Positions 1 through 8,808 of a stretch of DNA of 64,000 nucleotides are shown in pieces. The stretch spans positions 1 to 64,000 of the forward strand of contig CAYQDM010000013.1 in assembly GCA_964416305.1 (NCBI GenBank). Direction: 5' to 3'. A program made the translations under genes and the position numbers. The DNA comes from Acidaminobacter sp964416305 (GTDB lineage Bacteria; Bacillota; Clostridia; Peptostreptococcales; Acidaminobacteraceae). Position 1 is the stretch's first letter. Each line of letters begins with the position of its first letter. The notes beneath the pieces are model-generated. The model was not told the origin of the DNA and did no database searches. It worked only from the letters and a program-made list of their open reading frames with translations.

Positions 1-47
1 GGTGTGAGAGGACGGCTACTCAACTAATGGGTAGCCTCCTACTCGAT
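1..47 (+). mobile_element. 3' end of a group II intron (domain VI), rest outside window
   Basis: The first bases read GGTGTGAGAGGACGG and then a GGCTAC/GTAGCC stem, followed by CCTACTCGAT. This matches the domain VI form of bacterial group II introns: a helix with a bulged branch-point adenosine (A41, seven bases from the end) and a 3' terminus in AY. The intron would end at about base 47. Domain V and any reverse transcriptase would lie left of the window. Recognition is by motif memory, not by alignment. Confidence 0.6.
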
Positions 48-137
48 TTCAGTTTTCTTTTTCCCCTCAGTTCGCAAGTTGCTTTTATGACCACTTGCCT
101 CCATTTTGCAGGTGTTCGTTTTATTTATAAAACTCTG

Positions 138-1601
138 CTAATTTTCGCGGCCATACTTCTTAAGAACTTCAACCAAAAACCCGTAAACGCGCTCCGTCGA
201 AGCCATGTCAAGGCGCTCCTTAGGTGTGTGAACATCTGCAAGGTTCGCGCCTATGGAAACAAAATCAATTGGTCCAAGCTTTTCTTTTAAGATCCCACAT
301 TCAAGGCCTGCATGTATGGCGGAGACCGTCATTTCCTTGCCGTTGAGTTCTCGGTAGACTTTCATCATGGTGTCTCTCATTTGGGACTTAGGCGCATAGG
401 CCCACTCCGGATAATCTGATTGAAGTCTGAGTTCAGCGTCGGTCAGTGTACAGGCGATCAGCATTCGATCAATAATCTCCGCTTTCAGCGATCTCACAGA
501 GCTTCGGATCGCACTGTCGATCTCAATATAATCCGCGCCTGTAGTCAAAACCCCAATATTGTTGGAACTTTCGACCAATCCCGCAATCCCTGCGCTCATG
601 GATTGAACTCCGTTTGGAAGCAGTCTCAGCAAAGCTGCTGCATTTTCAGCCGTTTCAAGAGAGAAAACATTCGGATTCGGATCAGAGGTTTCTTCAAGTG
701 TCAGCACTAATTTTAAATCTGGATCTACAAGTTCATACTCATTGAGAAACCTGGATTCCCAAGCCGAAATGGTTTTTTTGACTTCTTCAAGCCATTCGCG
801 ATTGAAGACAAGACAGGCGGTTGCCTTGTTGGCAATGGCGTTCATTTTCTCTCCGCCTTGAATCCAGCTGATTTGGACACCCATTCCAAGAAGATCTCTC
901 ATGACCCTTCCGAGCAGGACAATTGCATTAGCACGTCCCTTGTCTATCTCAACGCCTGAATGCCCTCCTTTGAGGCCTGTAATGGTCAATCGTGCTCCCT
1001 GGCCGTTATGTACAGAAACCTCCCAATCAATTGGCAAATGAACGCTTGCACGTACGCCGCCTGCGCATGACGCCAGTATGACGCCTTCCTCTTCCGAATC
1101 CAGATTGATCAAGGCCCGACCGGACAAATGAGCTGGATTCAACCTGACTGCGCCATCCATACCCGTTTCTTCAGCGACCGTAATCAATACCTCAAGCTGT
1201 GGATGCTCCAAGTTCTGATCCTCTAATATGGCAAGAGCCATAGCAACGGCAATGCCATTATCCGCACCAAGGGAAGTTTCAGTTGCAGTTAAAAAGTCTC
1301 CATCGACTTTAAGCTGGACGGGATCCTTTGAAAAATCATGCTGACTGCCTTCTGCCTTAACACAAACCATGTCCATGTGACCTTGAAGAATGATCGCCGG
1401 CAAGCTTTCATAGCCTTTTGACGCCGGCTTTTTGAGTATGACATTTCCGCAAGTCTCCTGAATAGCTTCTAGTCCATTTTTTTCTCCAAAGGCCATCAGC
1501 CAGTCGCTGATGCGTTTCTCGTCACCTGAGCACCTCGGAATTTGATTCATGGCTTCAAACAGTTCCCAGATCCGCTTATACGCTCCATCCCATTGATGCA
1601 T
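138..1601 (-). CDS. pepD: aminoacyl-histidine dipeptidase (peptidase D, M20 family)
   Basis: A 487-residue cytosolic metallopeptidase that hydrolyses Xaa-His and related dipeptides. Metal-site motifs of the M20/PepD family are visible: QGHMDM at 73-78, GADNG at 112-116 and the catalytic EETG at 144-147. Length is normal for PepD (about 485). The ATG follows GGAGG at good spacing. It is the last gene of a probable pgi-ROK-pepD transcript, 32 bases after the ROK kinase. Role in peptide nutrition is family knowledge; the operon link is inferred. Confidence 0.92.
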   Translation of the reverse strand: MHQWDGAYKRIWELFEAMNQIPRCSGDEKRISDWLMAFGEKNGLEAIQETCGNVILKKPASKGYESLPAIILQGHMDMVCVKAEGSQHDFSKDPVQLKVDGDFLTATETSLGADNGIAVAMALAILEDQNLEHPQLEVLITVAEETGMDGAVRLNPAHLSGRALINLDSEEEGVILASCAGGVRASVHLPIDWEVSVHNGQGARLTITGLKGGHSGVEIDKGRANAIVLLGRVMRDLLGMGVQISWIQGGEKMNAIANKATACLVFNREWLEEVKKTISAWESRFLNEYELVDPDLKLVLTLEETSDPNPNVFSLETAENAAALLRLLPNGVQSMSAGIAGLVESSNNIGVLTTGADYIEIDSAIRSSVRSLKAEIIDRMLIACTLTDAELRLQSDYPEWAYAPKSQMRDTMMKVYRELNGKEMTVSAIHAGLECGILKEKLGPIDFVSIGANLADVHTPKERLDMASTERVYGFLVEVLKKYGREN

Positions 1602-1633
1602 TGTTATGTCCTCCTACTGAATTAAAATTATTC

Positions 1634-2590
1634 TTAATCTTCCGCAGTCTTTGCAAATGTCCTGTAAGCCTTAAACCCAGCGCCGCAAGCACCAGCCAAA
1701 CTCCCCAGCTGCGCAATCTCCAGTCTCGGCTGAGACAGCGCTTTGAAATTGGCGTGATGAACTGCCATATCTTCCAGCAGCGGCAGCCAATAGTTACCGG
1801 CACCAGAAAGCCCGCCTCCAAAAACTATGACTTCCGGATCGTAAAGCATCCTAAGATTGTGAACGCCGACAGCCAATCTCTGCAGCCAGTCGTGGACCAC
1901 GGTTTCACAGAAGGAATCTCCGGATTGAGCACCATCCAAGATGATCTTGGCATCGAAAGGCACTCTGGCATCCAGCCATCCGGAGCTGCCCTGGGCTGCC
2001 AGTCTGTTATGGGCATCCGCTACCAGCGCAGTTGCGGACGTCAGAGTCTCAAAACAACCACTTCTGCCGCAGGCACAGCGATACATGCCCTTGTCCGAAA
2101 CAGTCATATGGCCAATTTCCATAGCGAGGCCATTTTGTCCCTCATAGAGCTTACCACCCAGAATGACTCCGCCGCCGACCCCAGTCCCCAGCGTGATCAG
2201 AATCCCTCGATCAACGCTTTTGAGCGCCCCTGCCACATGCTCACCATATGTCGCAGCAGAGGCGTCATTCATAAATAGGACGTTTAGACCCGCAGCTTTT
2301 TTAAGATCTTTTGCCAAGTCAACAGAAGTCCATCCAAGGTTGACAACTTCGGATACCTTTCCGCTTATTGGATCCACCGGCCCTGGGACTCCAATCCCAA
2401 CGCCTGTGATGTCCCCATGTTCCCGGGCGCTTTGAATCAACTCAAGAATCTTGCCTTTAACTGCGCTGTAACCCTGTTCAGCTTCGGTTTTAACCCGTTC
2501 ATGCCAAAGGACTCTTTTGCTGCGACCCACCACAACTGCATCCATGGTAGTGCCGCCAATATCGATTCCAATTGCCGCCTTTGCTTTCAT
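1634..2590 (-). CDS. glcK: ROK-family glucokinase
   Basis: A 318-residue sugar kinase of the ROK family, most likely ATP-dependent glucokinase. The phosphate loop DIGGTT is at 10-15, the catalytic Asp lies in FMND (about 109), EIGHMTV is at 158-164, and the zinc motif CACGRSGCFE is at 172-181. The start ATG follows AAGGAGG. It lies 15 bases after pgi, so the pair would carry glucose to fructose 6-phosphate. A kinase for another hexose or for N-acetylmannosamine cannot be excluded from sequence alone. Confidence 0.85.
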   Translation of the reverse strand: MKAKAAIGIDIGGTTMDAVVVGRSKRVLWHERVKTEAEQGYSAVKGKILELIQSAREHGDITGVGIGVPGPVDPISGKVSEVVNLGWTSVDLAKDLKKAAGLNVLFMNDASAATYGEHVAGALKSVDRGILITLGTGVGGGVILGGKLYEGQNGLAMEIGHMTVSDKGMYRCACGRSGCFETLTSATALVADAHNRLAAQGSSGWLDARVPFDAKIILDGAQSGDSFCETVVHDWLQRLAVGVHNLRMLYDPEVIVFGGGLSGAGNYWLPLLEDMAVHHANFKALSQPRLEIAQLGSLAGACGAGFKAYRTFAKTAED

Positions 2591-2605
2591 GGCTCAGGCC
2601 TCCTT

Positions 2606-3955
2606 CTAAAGACGTTTCAGCGCTGCCTCGAGCGTTTGTCTGTGAGCCTCATAGCCTGGTTTTCCCAAAAGGGCAAACATATTTTTCTTGTATGCTTCAA
2701 CACCCGGCTGATCAAATGGATTGACTCCCAATAAATACCCGCTGATGCCGCAGGCTTTCATAAAGAAGTAAAGAAGCTGCCCAATATGATAGGCATCAAT
2801 TTTTTCAAGTTCAATCACCAGATTTGGCGTTCCGCCGGCGACATGAGCCAGCAGCGTCCCCTCGAAGGCTTTAAAATTGATCTCCTTAAGAGATTTGCCA
2901 GCCAAGAAATTAAGTCCGTCAAGATTTTGTTCATCTTCACTGACTTTGAGACTGCCGCTTTGATCTGTCTCCAGCAGGACGGTTTCAAAAATCATGCGTC
3001 TGCCATCCTGTATGTATTGGCCCATGGAATGCAGATCCGAACTGAACTGTACAGAGGCAGGAAAAATCCCTCTACCGTCCTTGCCTTCACTTTCTCCGTA
3101 GAGCTGTTTCCACCACTCAGATATATATTGCAGTGCCGGATTGTAATTCGCCAGAATTTCAACGACTTTCCCCTGATCCTGCAGAAGCGTTCTTGCGGCT
3201 GCGTATTTGAAGCAATTGTTTGTCTTGAGATCCGGATTCAAATACTCCTGGTAAGCTGCCTTCGCGCCTTCCATCAACGCCCTGACATCCACGCCTGAGA
3301 CCGCCAGCGGCAAGAGTCCAACCGGCGTAAGTACTGAATAGCGCCCGCCAATGTCATCTTCAATGACAAAGGTTTCATACCCCTGCTCATCTGCCAGGGT
3401 TCTAAGTGCGCCTCTGGCTTTATCCGTGGTTGCGACGATTCTTTCCTTGGCGCCATCCACACCATAGCGTTTTTCCATATAACTTTTCAGCATTCTAAAG
3501 GCAATAGCAGGTTCGGTAGTCGTGCCGGATTTCGAGATGACATTGACACAAACTTCGAGCTCATCTATAGCGCCCAGCAAATTTTCCATATAACTTTCTT
3601 CAAGATGATGACCGGCATAAACTATGGTAGGATTTTCTCGGCTGCAAAAGCGTCTGAGGTTTTCCATTGGATCTTTCAAAGCCTCTGAGACTGCGCGTGT
3701 CCCAAGATAGGAACCGCCTATACCAACGACTATCAACACATCACATTTTTCTTTTAATCTGGCAGCACAGGCCTCTACACGATCCATTAATGCCATGTCA
3801 AAATTTTGAGGCAAGTGGACCCAGCCTGTAAAATCTGATCCTGCGCCTGTACTGCTTTCAAGCAATTGCTGGGCTGTTTGGACCATTTCCTTCATATTAT
3901 TAAGTTGTGATTCTTGAATCCCGGAATAATTTAAGTTCAAATTTAATCCAGCCAT
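2606..3955 (-). CDS. pgi: glucose-6-phosphate isomerase
   Basis: A 449-residue phosphoglucose isomerase interconverting glucose 6-phosphate and fructose 6-phosphate. Family features include GIGGSYLGTRA near residue 80, SKSGTTTEPA around 145 and the C-terminal KKNMFALLG segment. The size fits the short bacterial form (about 450). The start is the ATG at 3955, eight bases after GGGAGGA; an upstream in-frame TTG would place that ribosome site inside the gene. First gene of the pgi-ROK-pepD group. Confidence 0.95.
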   Translation of the reverse strand: MAGLNLNLNYSGIQESQLNNMKEMVQTAQQLLESSTGAGSDFTGWVHLPQNFDMALMDRVEACAARLKEKCDVLIVVGIGGSYLGTRAVSEALKDPMENLRRFCSRENPTIVYAGHHLEESYMENLLGAIDELEVCVNVISKSGTTTEPAIAFRMLKSYMEKRYGVDGAKERIVATTDKARGALRTLADEQGYETFVIEDDIGGRYSVLTPVGLLPLAVSGVDVRALMEGAKAAYQEYLNPDLKTNNCFKYAAARTLLQDQGKVVEILANYNPALQYISEWWKQLYGESEGKDGRGIFPASVQFSSDLHSMGQYIQDGRRMIFETVLLETDQSGSLKVSEDEQNLDGLNFLAGKSLKEINFKAFEGTLLAHVAGGTPNLVIELEKIDAYHIGQLLYFFMKACGISGYLLGVNPFDQPGVEAYKKNMFALLGKPGYEAHRQTLEAALKRL

Positions 3956-4095
3956 AATAATTCCTCCCAAGTTGTCCAGGTTGTCATATTTGATGGTGAC
4001 GCTTTTAAGGCCTATGTTATTGATACGATAATCTTAACCCTTTTAATCAAGCAAATGCAGACTTTTTTGTTGAATATTGGCGGCGCTGAGTTATA

Positions 4096-4431
4096 GCTGC
4101 GCCCTATATAAACAAAGGTGACACCATGCGCCAGAGAGCGAGCTCTCTTATGCATGGGATCCTCATTTTCACCTCACTCTCACAAACGTGCACCTCGCTC
4201 CGCTCCGCTGCGCTTCGGTCGCGGGCTGCACCCTATATAAACAAAGGTGACACCACGCACCAGAGAGCAAGCTCTCTTATGCATGGAATCCTAATTTTCA
4301 ACTCACTCTCACAGACGTGCACCTCGCTCCGCTCCGCTGCGCTTCGGTCACGGGCTGCGCCCTATATAAACAAAGATGACACCATGCGCCAGAGAGCGAG
4401 CTCTCTGACACATGGTGTCACCTTTGTTTAT
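4096..4431. repeat. 129-bp tandem repeat (about 2.6 copies) ending in a large palindrome
   Basis: Copies begin at 4096, 4225 and 4354 with GCTGCGCCCTATATAAAC (one base differs in copy 2: GCTGCACC), exactly 129 bases apart. Each carries CAGAGAGCGAGCTCTCT and a stretch rich in CGCTCCGCT. The third copy is cut short and runs into its own inverse: ATAAACAAAGATGACACCATG pairs with CATGGTGTCACCTTTGTTTAT (one mismatch) around the inner stem AGAGAGC/GCTCTCT. The right arm (4411-4431) contains the hydF stop codon. Since 129 is a multiple of three, a 43-residue repeating reading frame stays open on the plus strand, but nothing else suggests it is translated. The rest of 3956-4095 shows no gene. Confidence 0.9.
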
Positions 4432-5792
4432 GCACGTCTTAAGCCTAGCGCGTATGGACTCAAGCAACGCTCCAATATACCCGTTGCGTAGGCCATCAGC
4501 ACACCATAATTCGTAATTGGCGTGCCTGCTTCCTCGCACAGTCGAATCCTTGTCAGCATGCTCTTCCGGTTCATCATACAGGCGCCGCAGTGCACCACCA
4601 GATCGTAAACGCTGAGATCCTTCGGCAGGTCATGACCGACTTTGAATTCAATGTCCACCCGGCCTCCGAGCTTCTTTTTCAGCATCGCCGGGATTTTAAC
4701 CCTTCCAATATCCTCGTGGGAGTGATTGTGGGTGCAGCTTTCTGTGATCAGGATTCTGGCTACAGGCTCACTTTCCGGTACAGACGCTTTTTGACGACTG
4801 TGCACTTTGGCTTCAAGGGATTTGATCGCTTGAATCCCCGAGGTAAAGACGCGAAGATCGCCCTTATTCCTCGCGAAAACCATGGAAAACGACGTCAAAG
4901 GCACGGTTTCAGGCACCATGGCGGAAACCGCTGCAAACGCCTGTGAATCCGTGACGACCAAATCCACGGACTTCAGCTCAGAGAGCGCGTCAACCAACTC
5001 CGTATCCCTGACGACATGCACTTTCAGTCCGTGATCCAGCGCATCCCGAATCACCTGAACCTGTGGCAGGATCAGCCTGCCTTTAGGCGCTTCCGAATCA
5101 ATAGGGACCACCAAGACAATTGTGCCCCCCGCCGGCACCAGATCCCCCACCAGGGTCTCATCCTCGGCTTCTCCGCGCAGCGCCTCAATCAGGCAGGCTT
5201 TGAGATGGTGAATATCCCCCGGGGTCTGAGCGCTCACCCAGACCGCACCCGGACATGCCTCTATTAATTGGTTTAACCTCTGATGACCATCGGCCTCAGC
5301 CATCACTAAATCCGTCTTGTTGAACACCAAAAGCTTTGGAATAGAATATTTCTCAAAATGAGACTGAAGTCTTGCAACTTCTTGAGCCAGCCACACAGGA
5401 TCATTCGAAGCCTCCATGGCATCTATGACATGGACGGCAAAATCCGTCCGTTCCAAAATCTTAAGACTCTTGGCCACACGAAGGGCGCCTAAAGCGTCAT
5501 CGTCATCATCGAGGCCGGCAGTGTCAATGAAAACAACCGGTCCATAGGGGAGCAGCTCCATGGCTTTGCTCACGGGATCCGTCGTCGTGCCCCGAACCTC
5601 AGACACAATGGATAACTCCTGCCCAAGAATTGCATTCATCAAAGACGATTTGCCCGCGTTTCGGTTGCCAAAAAAGGCAATATGCTTTCGGTTGGCGCTG
5701 GGTGTCGAGGACAGCGTACTCTCCGCTGCCCTCATCTCTGAGAAAGACGCTTGGTCCGGTGTTTTAACTTCATACGGTTTGGCTGCTTTCAT
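4428..5792 (-). CDS. hydF: [FeFe]-hydrogenase maturation GTPase HydF
   Basis: A 454-residue scaffold GTPase on which the 2Fe subcluster of [FeFe]-hydrogenase is assembled before delivery to HydA. The P-loop GNRNAGKSS is at 42-50 and TDPVSKAMELLPYGPVVFIDTAGL follows in typical HydF form. The Fe-S site CxHx(45)HCxxC is complete (C353, H355, H401, C402, C405). It has about 30 extra N-terminal residues, rich in Ser and Ala, before the G domain compared with usual HydF. The start is placed at the ATG; a TTG three codons upstream is possible. The stop codon lies inside a repeat palindrome, so the last residues may derive from that element. Confidence 0.93.
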   Translation of the reverse strand: MKAAKPYEVKTPDQASFSEMRAAESTLSSTPSANRKHIAFFGNRNAGKSSLMNAILGQELSIVSEVRGTTTDPVSKAMELLPYGPVVFIDTAGLDDDDDALGALRVAKSLKILERTDFAVHVIDAMEASNDPVWLAQEVARLQSHFEKYSIPKLLVFNKTDLVMAEADGHQRLNQLIEACPGAVWVSAQTPGDIHHLKACLIEALRGEAEDETLVGDLVPAGGTIVLVVPIDSEAPKGRLILPQVQVIRDALDHGLKVHVVRDTELVDALSELKSVDLVVTDSQAFAAVSAMVPETVPLTSFSMVFARNKGDLRVFTSGIQAIKSLEAKVHSRQKASVPESEPVARILITESCTHNHSHEDIGRVKIPAMLKKKLGGRVDIEFKVGHDLPKDLSVYDLVVHCGACMMNRKSMLTRIRLCEEAGTPITNYGVLMAYATGILERCLSPYALGLRRA

Positions 5793-5809
5793 AGTCTCCA
5801 ATTCCCCTT

Positions 5810-7189
5810 CTAGAGATACAGGTCGCGTTCGCCGCCGCGAATCCGCTCGAGATTGCCCGCCAGCAGGTTTTTGATGTCAGGGCGCTCAATGGTAGCCAAT
5901 TCTTTTTCTATTAACTGTTCGCTCTCAGCCTTAAGCGCTTCGTCGCCGTAATCCAGCACAAATTCCTGAAGGGTCATCAAGGCATTCGGAGTGCAGACGT
6001 TGTGGATCTGTCCGGCTTTGGCGAGCTGCATGAAGCGGTCCCCGGTACGGCCGGAGCGGTAGCAGGCGGTGCAGTAGGAAGGAATGAGACCATCGGCTAC
6101 CAGCTCTTTGAGCACTTCCAGAGGGGTGCGCTGATCCGAGGCTTCGAACTGTTTGATCGAATCACTCTTGCGGTCGCTCTCCTTGTAACCGCCAACACCT
6201 GTGCAGGAGCCCGCCGAAATTTGGGAAACGCCCGCTCGGATCATATCCCGGCGCATTTGGGCGCTCTCGCGGGTGGACATGATAATCCCGGTAAACGGCA
6301 CGGCGACGCGCAGAATCGCGACTATCTTTTTAAAGGTCTGGTCGTCGATCTGATTGCTGAATTGATCCAGGGTCATGCCTTCTGCTTTCTTAATCCGCGG
6401 TACGGAAATGGTATGGAAGCCCACGCCAAACTTTTCCTCCAGGTGCGCGTTGTGCATCATGAGCGCCAGCACTTCGAACTTGTAGTCTGCGAGCCCAAAG
6501 AGAACCCCGCCGCCCACGTCATCCAGACCCGCCTCCATGGCGCGGTCAAAGGCGGTGAGGTGAAACAGATAGTTGCCCTTGACGGACTTAGGGTGCACCA
6601 GGTCGTAGGTTGGCTTATGGTAGGTCTCCTGAAAGAGAATGTAGGTGCCTATGTTTGCTGCTTTGAGTTTCTTGTAGTTCTCAACCGTCGTAGCTGCAAT
6701 GTTGACATTGATTCGGCGGATGGTGCCATTGTCATTTTTCGTCGTGTAGATCGCGTCAATGGCATCCACCACATAATCAATAGGGCAATTGACCGGATCC
6801 TCGCCTACTTCCAGGGCAAGGCGCTTGTGACCCATCTTTTCCAGCAGCATAACCTCTTCCTGAATCTCTTCACGGCTCAGGCGGCGGCGCGGAAAGTCGT
6901 TGCTGTGCTTGTAGCCGCAATAGGTGCAATTGTTCACACAGTAATCGCTTATGTAGAGCGGCGCGAAGACAACAATGCGGTTGCCATAGATGCGATCCTT
7001 GATCGCACCAGCTATGCCCATGAGCCGCGCCATGTGCTGCTCAGACTTGATTTCAAGCAGTGTCGCAATATCAAATTGATCCAGCGGACTGCCGAGCTCC
7101 GCCTTTGCCAGAACGGCGTCTATTGCAGCGTCGCTTGAACCCGCAGCGAGTTTCAAAGTAGTTTCAATAGCTGAATGATCAATAAACAT
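5810..7189 (-). CDS. hydG: [FeFe]-hydrogenase maturase HydG (tyrosine lyase)
   Basis: A 459-residue radical SAM enzyme that splits tyrosine to supply CO and cyanide for the H-cluster. The SAM-cluster cysteines C84, C88, C91 (CVNNCTYC) and the C-terminal auxiliary cluster C373, C376, C399 (CTAC then 22 residues then C) are all present. Length is normal. The ATG is eight bases after GGAGG, which lies in the end of hydE; the hydE stop and this ATG are two bases apart, implying coupled translation. Order is hydE, hydG, hydF. Confidence 0.96.
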   Translation of the reverse strand: MFIDHSAIETTLKLAAGSSDAAIDAVLAKAELGSPLDQFDIATLLEIKSEQHMARLMGIAGAIKDRIYGNRIVVFAPLYISDYCVNNCTYCGYKHSNDFPRRRLSREEIQEEVMLLEKMGHKRLALEVGEDPVNCPIDYVVDAIDAIYTTKNDNGTIRRINVNIAATTVENYKKLKAANIGTYILFQETYHKPTYDLVHPKSVKGNYLFHLTAFDRAMEAGLDDVGGGVLFGLADYKFEVLALMMHNAHLEEKFGVGFHTISVPRIKKAEGMTLDQFSNQIDDQTFKKIVAILRVAVPFTGIIMSTRESAQMRRDMIRAGVSQISAGSCTGVGGYKESDRKSDSIKQFEASDQRTPLEVLKELVADGLIPSYCTACYRSGRTGDRFMQLAKAGQIHNVCTPNALMTLQEFVLDYGDEALKAESEQLIEKELATIERPDIKNLLAGNLERIRGGERDLYL

Positions 7190-7191
7190 TT

Positions 7192-8385
7192 TCAATTCCT
7201 CCAGTCAGGGTGATCGCCGCGGGCCATATCGACCGCAAAGCCGGCGTTTTCAATTCTTTTTTGGATACACTTGCGGCACTCCGCCGCTTCATCGCCCGTA
7301 CAAATCTTGCCGTCGTACAGGTCGTATTTCTCTCTGACTTCGAGGGGAGACAGGTTTGGCATGACCACGTTGGCACCGGCCCGAATACCGAGCTCCCGGC
7401 CTATGGGATCCAAACTGCCCAGAGCCGTGGTCGCAGGCAGAAGGACCTTTGGAATCATCAGGCGCAGGATGGCCAGCAAGACCACGGTTTTTTCCACCGA
7501 ACCGGAAGGCTGGTCCGCCAGAGGCGTCTCGTGGTGGGGGATAAAAGGTCCAATGCCAATCATGTGGGGATCCAGCGTCTTCAGGAATCTCAGATCCTTG
7601 ACGAGGTGTTGGTTGCTCTGCCCCGGAAGTCCCACCATGAAGCCTGCGCCAACCTGGTAGCCAATGGCTTTCAGGTCTTCCAGACAAGCCTTGCGAACGC
7701 TGAGGGCCATCCCAGGATGAAAGCCGGCGTAAAAGCCGTCATCTGCGGTTTCATGTCTGAGGAGATAGCGGTCTGCGCCCGCGTCGTAGAGCGCCTGATA
7801 GCTCTCTCGGCTCCGCTCGCCCAGGGACAGCGTGATGGCGCAGTCCGGGTAAGCCTTTCTGACCGCACGTATTAGATCCGTCAGGAACGCATCTGTATGC
7901 GCAGGATCCTCACCCCCCTGCATGACAAACGTTCTGTACCCGAGCTCATAACCAACCCGACAGGATTCAAGCACCTGCTCTAGCGTCAGCCTGTACCGCT
8001 CAGCGCCCGGATTCCCGGCACGAATCCCGCAGTAGACACAGTTTCTCTTACAAAAGTTCGAAATTTCGATTAAGCCTCTGAGAAAAACCCGGTTGCCGTA
8101 GATCTCCATGCGTTTCTGATGGGCCTTTTGGATCAGGTAATGTCTGACTCTGCCATTTTGATCTTGACTTGGGTGATCCAGATAGTCCAGCAGTCTGCAC
8201 AGCGCATTGTCACTTAAATCACTTTCCATTGCCAGCTGATCCACCAAAGCCAAATAAAACAGTGCTTCTGCCGATGGTTCCCCGCCCCCAAACGCCGCAT
8301 CCAGCTGCTCTAAGGTCTTATCAGCCGTCGGCTTGGTCGCCTGCGTCGTTTTCAAATTTTTCGTTAGCTCCTTAACGTGGTTCAA
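7192..8385 (-). CDS. hydE: [FeFe]-hydrogenase maturase HydE (radical SAM)
   Basis: A 397-residue radical SAM protein for H-cluster assembly. The SAM-cluster motif CKRNCVYC lies at C112, C116, C119. A second cluster motif CX7CX2C (C362, C370, C373) near the C terminus is the HydE accessory site, dispensable in studied homologues. The N terminus is about 40 residues longer than usual. The start taken is a TTG two bases after the preceding stop, with GGAAG upstream; an internal start after AAGGAG is an alternative. Confidence 0.93.
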   Translation of the reverse strand: MNHVKELTKNLKTTQATKPTADKTLEQLDAAFGGGEPSAEALFYLALVDQLAMESDLSDNALCRLLDYLDHPSQDQNGRVRHYLIQKAHQKRMEIYGNRVFLRGLIEISNFCKRNCVYCGIRAGNPGAERYRLTLEQVLESCRVGYELGYRTFVMQGGEDPAHTDAFLTDLIRAVRKAYPDCAITLSLGERSRESYQALYDAGADRYLLRHETADDGFYAGFHPGMALSVRKACLEDLKAIGYQVGAGFMVGLPGQSNQHLVKDLRFLKTLDPHMIGIGPFIPHHETPLADQPSGSVEKTVVLLAILRLMIPKVLLPATTALGSLDPIGRELGIRAGANVVMPNLSPLEVREKYDLYDGKICTGDEAAECRKCIQKRIENAGFAVDMARGDHPDWRN

Positions 8386-8387
8386 GC

Positions 8388-8639
8388 TTACACTTCCTTT
8401 TTTGAAATCGAAGTCTTTACTGAAACGTGTTCAATATTGCCTAACTTGCCCGTCAGGGCATTGATCTCATCCGGTTCACCAATCAATGTAATGGAAATGA
8501 CCGAAATCCCATGCTCATCCATGGGAATCCCCATACGCCCTTTAATAATCCCTTTGAAAGATGCAACCACGTCGTTGAAACGATGCTGACACAGCTCCGG
8601 ATGTTCCAAAATGGCACTGATAACTGCCACTTTTGCCAT
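8388..8639 (-). CDS. TM1266-like hydrogenase-system regulator (ACT-like fold)
   Basis: An 83-residue protein of the family annotated as putative iron-only hydrogenase system regulator, often placed next to hydE/hydF/hydG. The pattern KVAVISAILEHPE, then FNDVVASFKGIIKGRMGIP, then ISVISITLIGEPDEINALTGKLG fits an ACT/ferredoxin-like fold. It is the first gene of the hyd maturation operon. The ATG follows GGGAGG by eight bases, and that ribosome site forms the 3' arm of a terminator-like hairpin, so expression is probably controlled in the leader. The true biochemical role is unknown. Confidence 0.8.
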   Translation of the reverse strand: MAKVAVISAILEHPELCQHRFNDVVASFKGIIKGRMGIPMDEHGISVISITLIGEPDEINALTGKLGNIEHVSVKTSISKKEV

Positions 8640-8640
8640 A

Positions 8641-8674
8641 AAAAAATCCTCCCTTTCGATTTGAAAGAGAGGAT
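8641..8674 (-). terminator. attenuator hairpin that also masks the hyd operon ribosome site
   Basis: On the minus strand ATCCTCTCTTTC (8674-8663) pairs with GAAAGGGAGGAT (8657-8647), followed by six T (8646-8641) and then the ATG at 8639. This has the form of an intrinsic terminator, and GGGAGG within its 3' arm is the Shine-Dalgarno site. A second copy of CGAAAGGGAG lies upstream at 8756-8765 (minus strand). It could pair with the same 5' arm as an antiterminator. Confidence 0.7.
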
Positions 8675-8802
8675 GGTTTTTCCCGTCATAACCGCACACC
8701 AAAAATACCCGTACGGACAAACTCGCAGCGCGCCTGTGCAGCGGCTGTGCCTTCGCTCCCTTTCGGTTCAGCAGTCTGATAACTTTACCGTCAGGTGATG
8801 TC
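8675..8802 (-). promoter_or_regulatory. candidate riboswitch-like leader of the hyd maturation operon
   Basis: About 130 bases of leader RNA would precede the attenuator hairpin if transcription starts near 8802. The segment is GC-rich and full of potential short helices, with the antiterminator-like CGAAAGGGAG at 8765-8756. I could not match it to any riboswitch consensus I know (SAM, FMN, TPP, cobalamin, lysine, glycine, c-di-GMP, Moco, THF). Ligand and aptamer fold are unknown. Confidence 0.45.
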
Positions 8803-8808
8803 GATTTT

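Noticed and set aside
1601..2278. A 225-residue plus-strand frame opposite the ROK kinase
   Set aside because: The minus-strand ROK gene has intact motifs; the opposite frame has no recognisable features or ribosome site.
4096..4431. CRISPR-like array
   Set aside because: The copies are contiguous 129-bp units without spacers and there are no cas genes.
4126..4491. A 121-residue plus-strand frame with 43-residue repeats
   Set aside because: It is open only because the DNA repeat is 129 bases long; it has no ribosome site, reads into hydF antisense and looks like no protein family.
6002..7138. A long plus-strand frame opposite hydG
   Set aside because: hydG is complete with all catalytic cysteines and a ribosome site; the antisense frame is a codon-usage shadow.
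8675..8802. A known riboswitch class in the hyd leader
   Set aside because: I tried to match the cores of SAM, TPP, FMN, cobalamin, lysine, glycine, c-di-GMP, THF and Moco leaders; none fit by eye. An Infernal search is needed to be sure.
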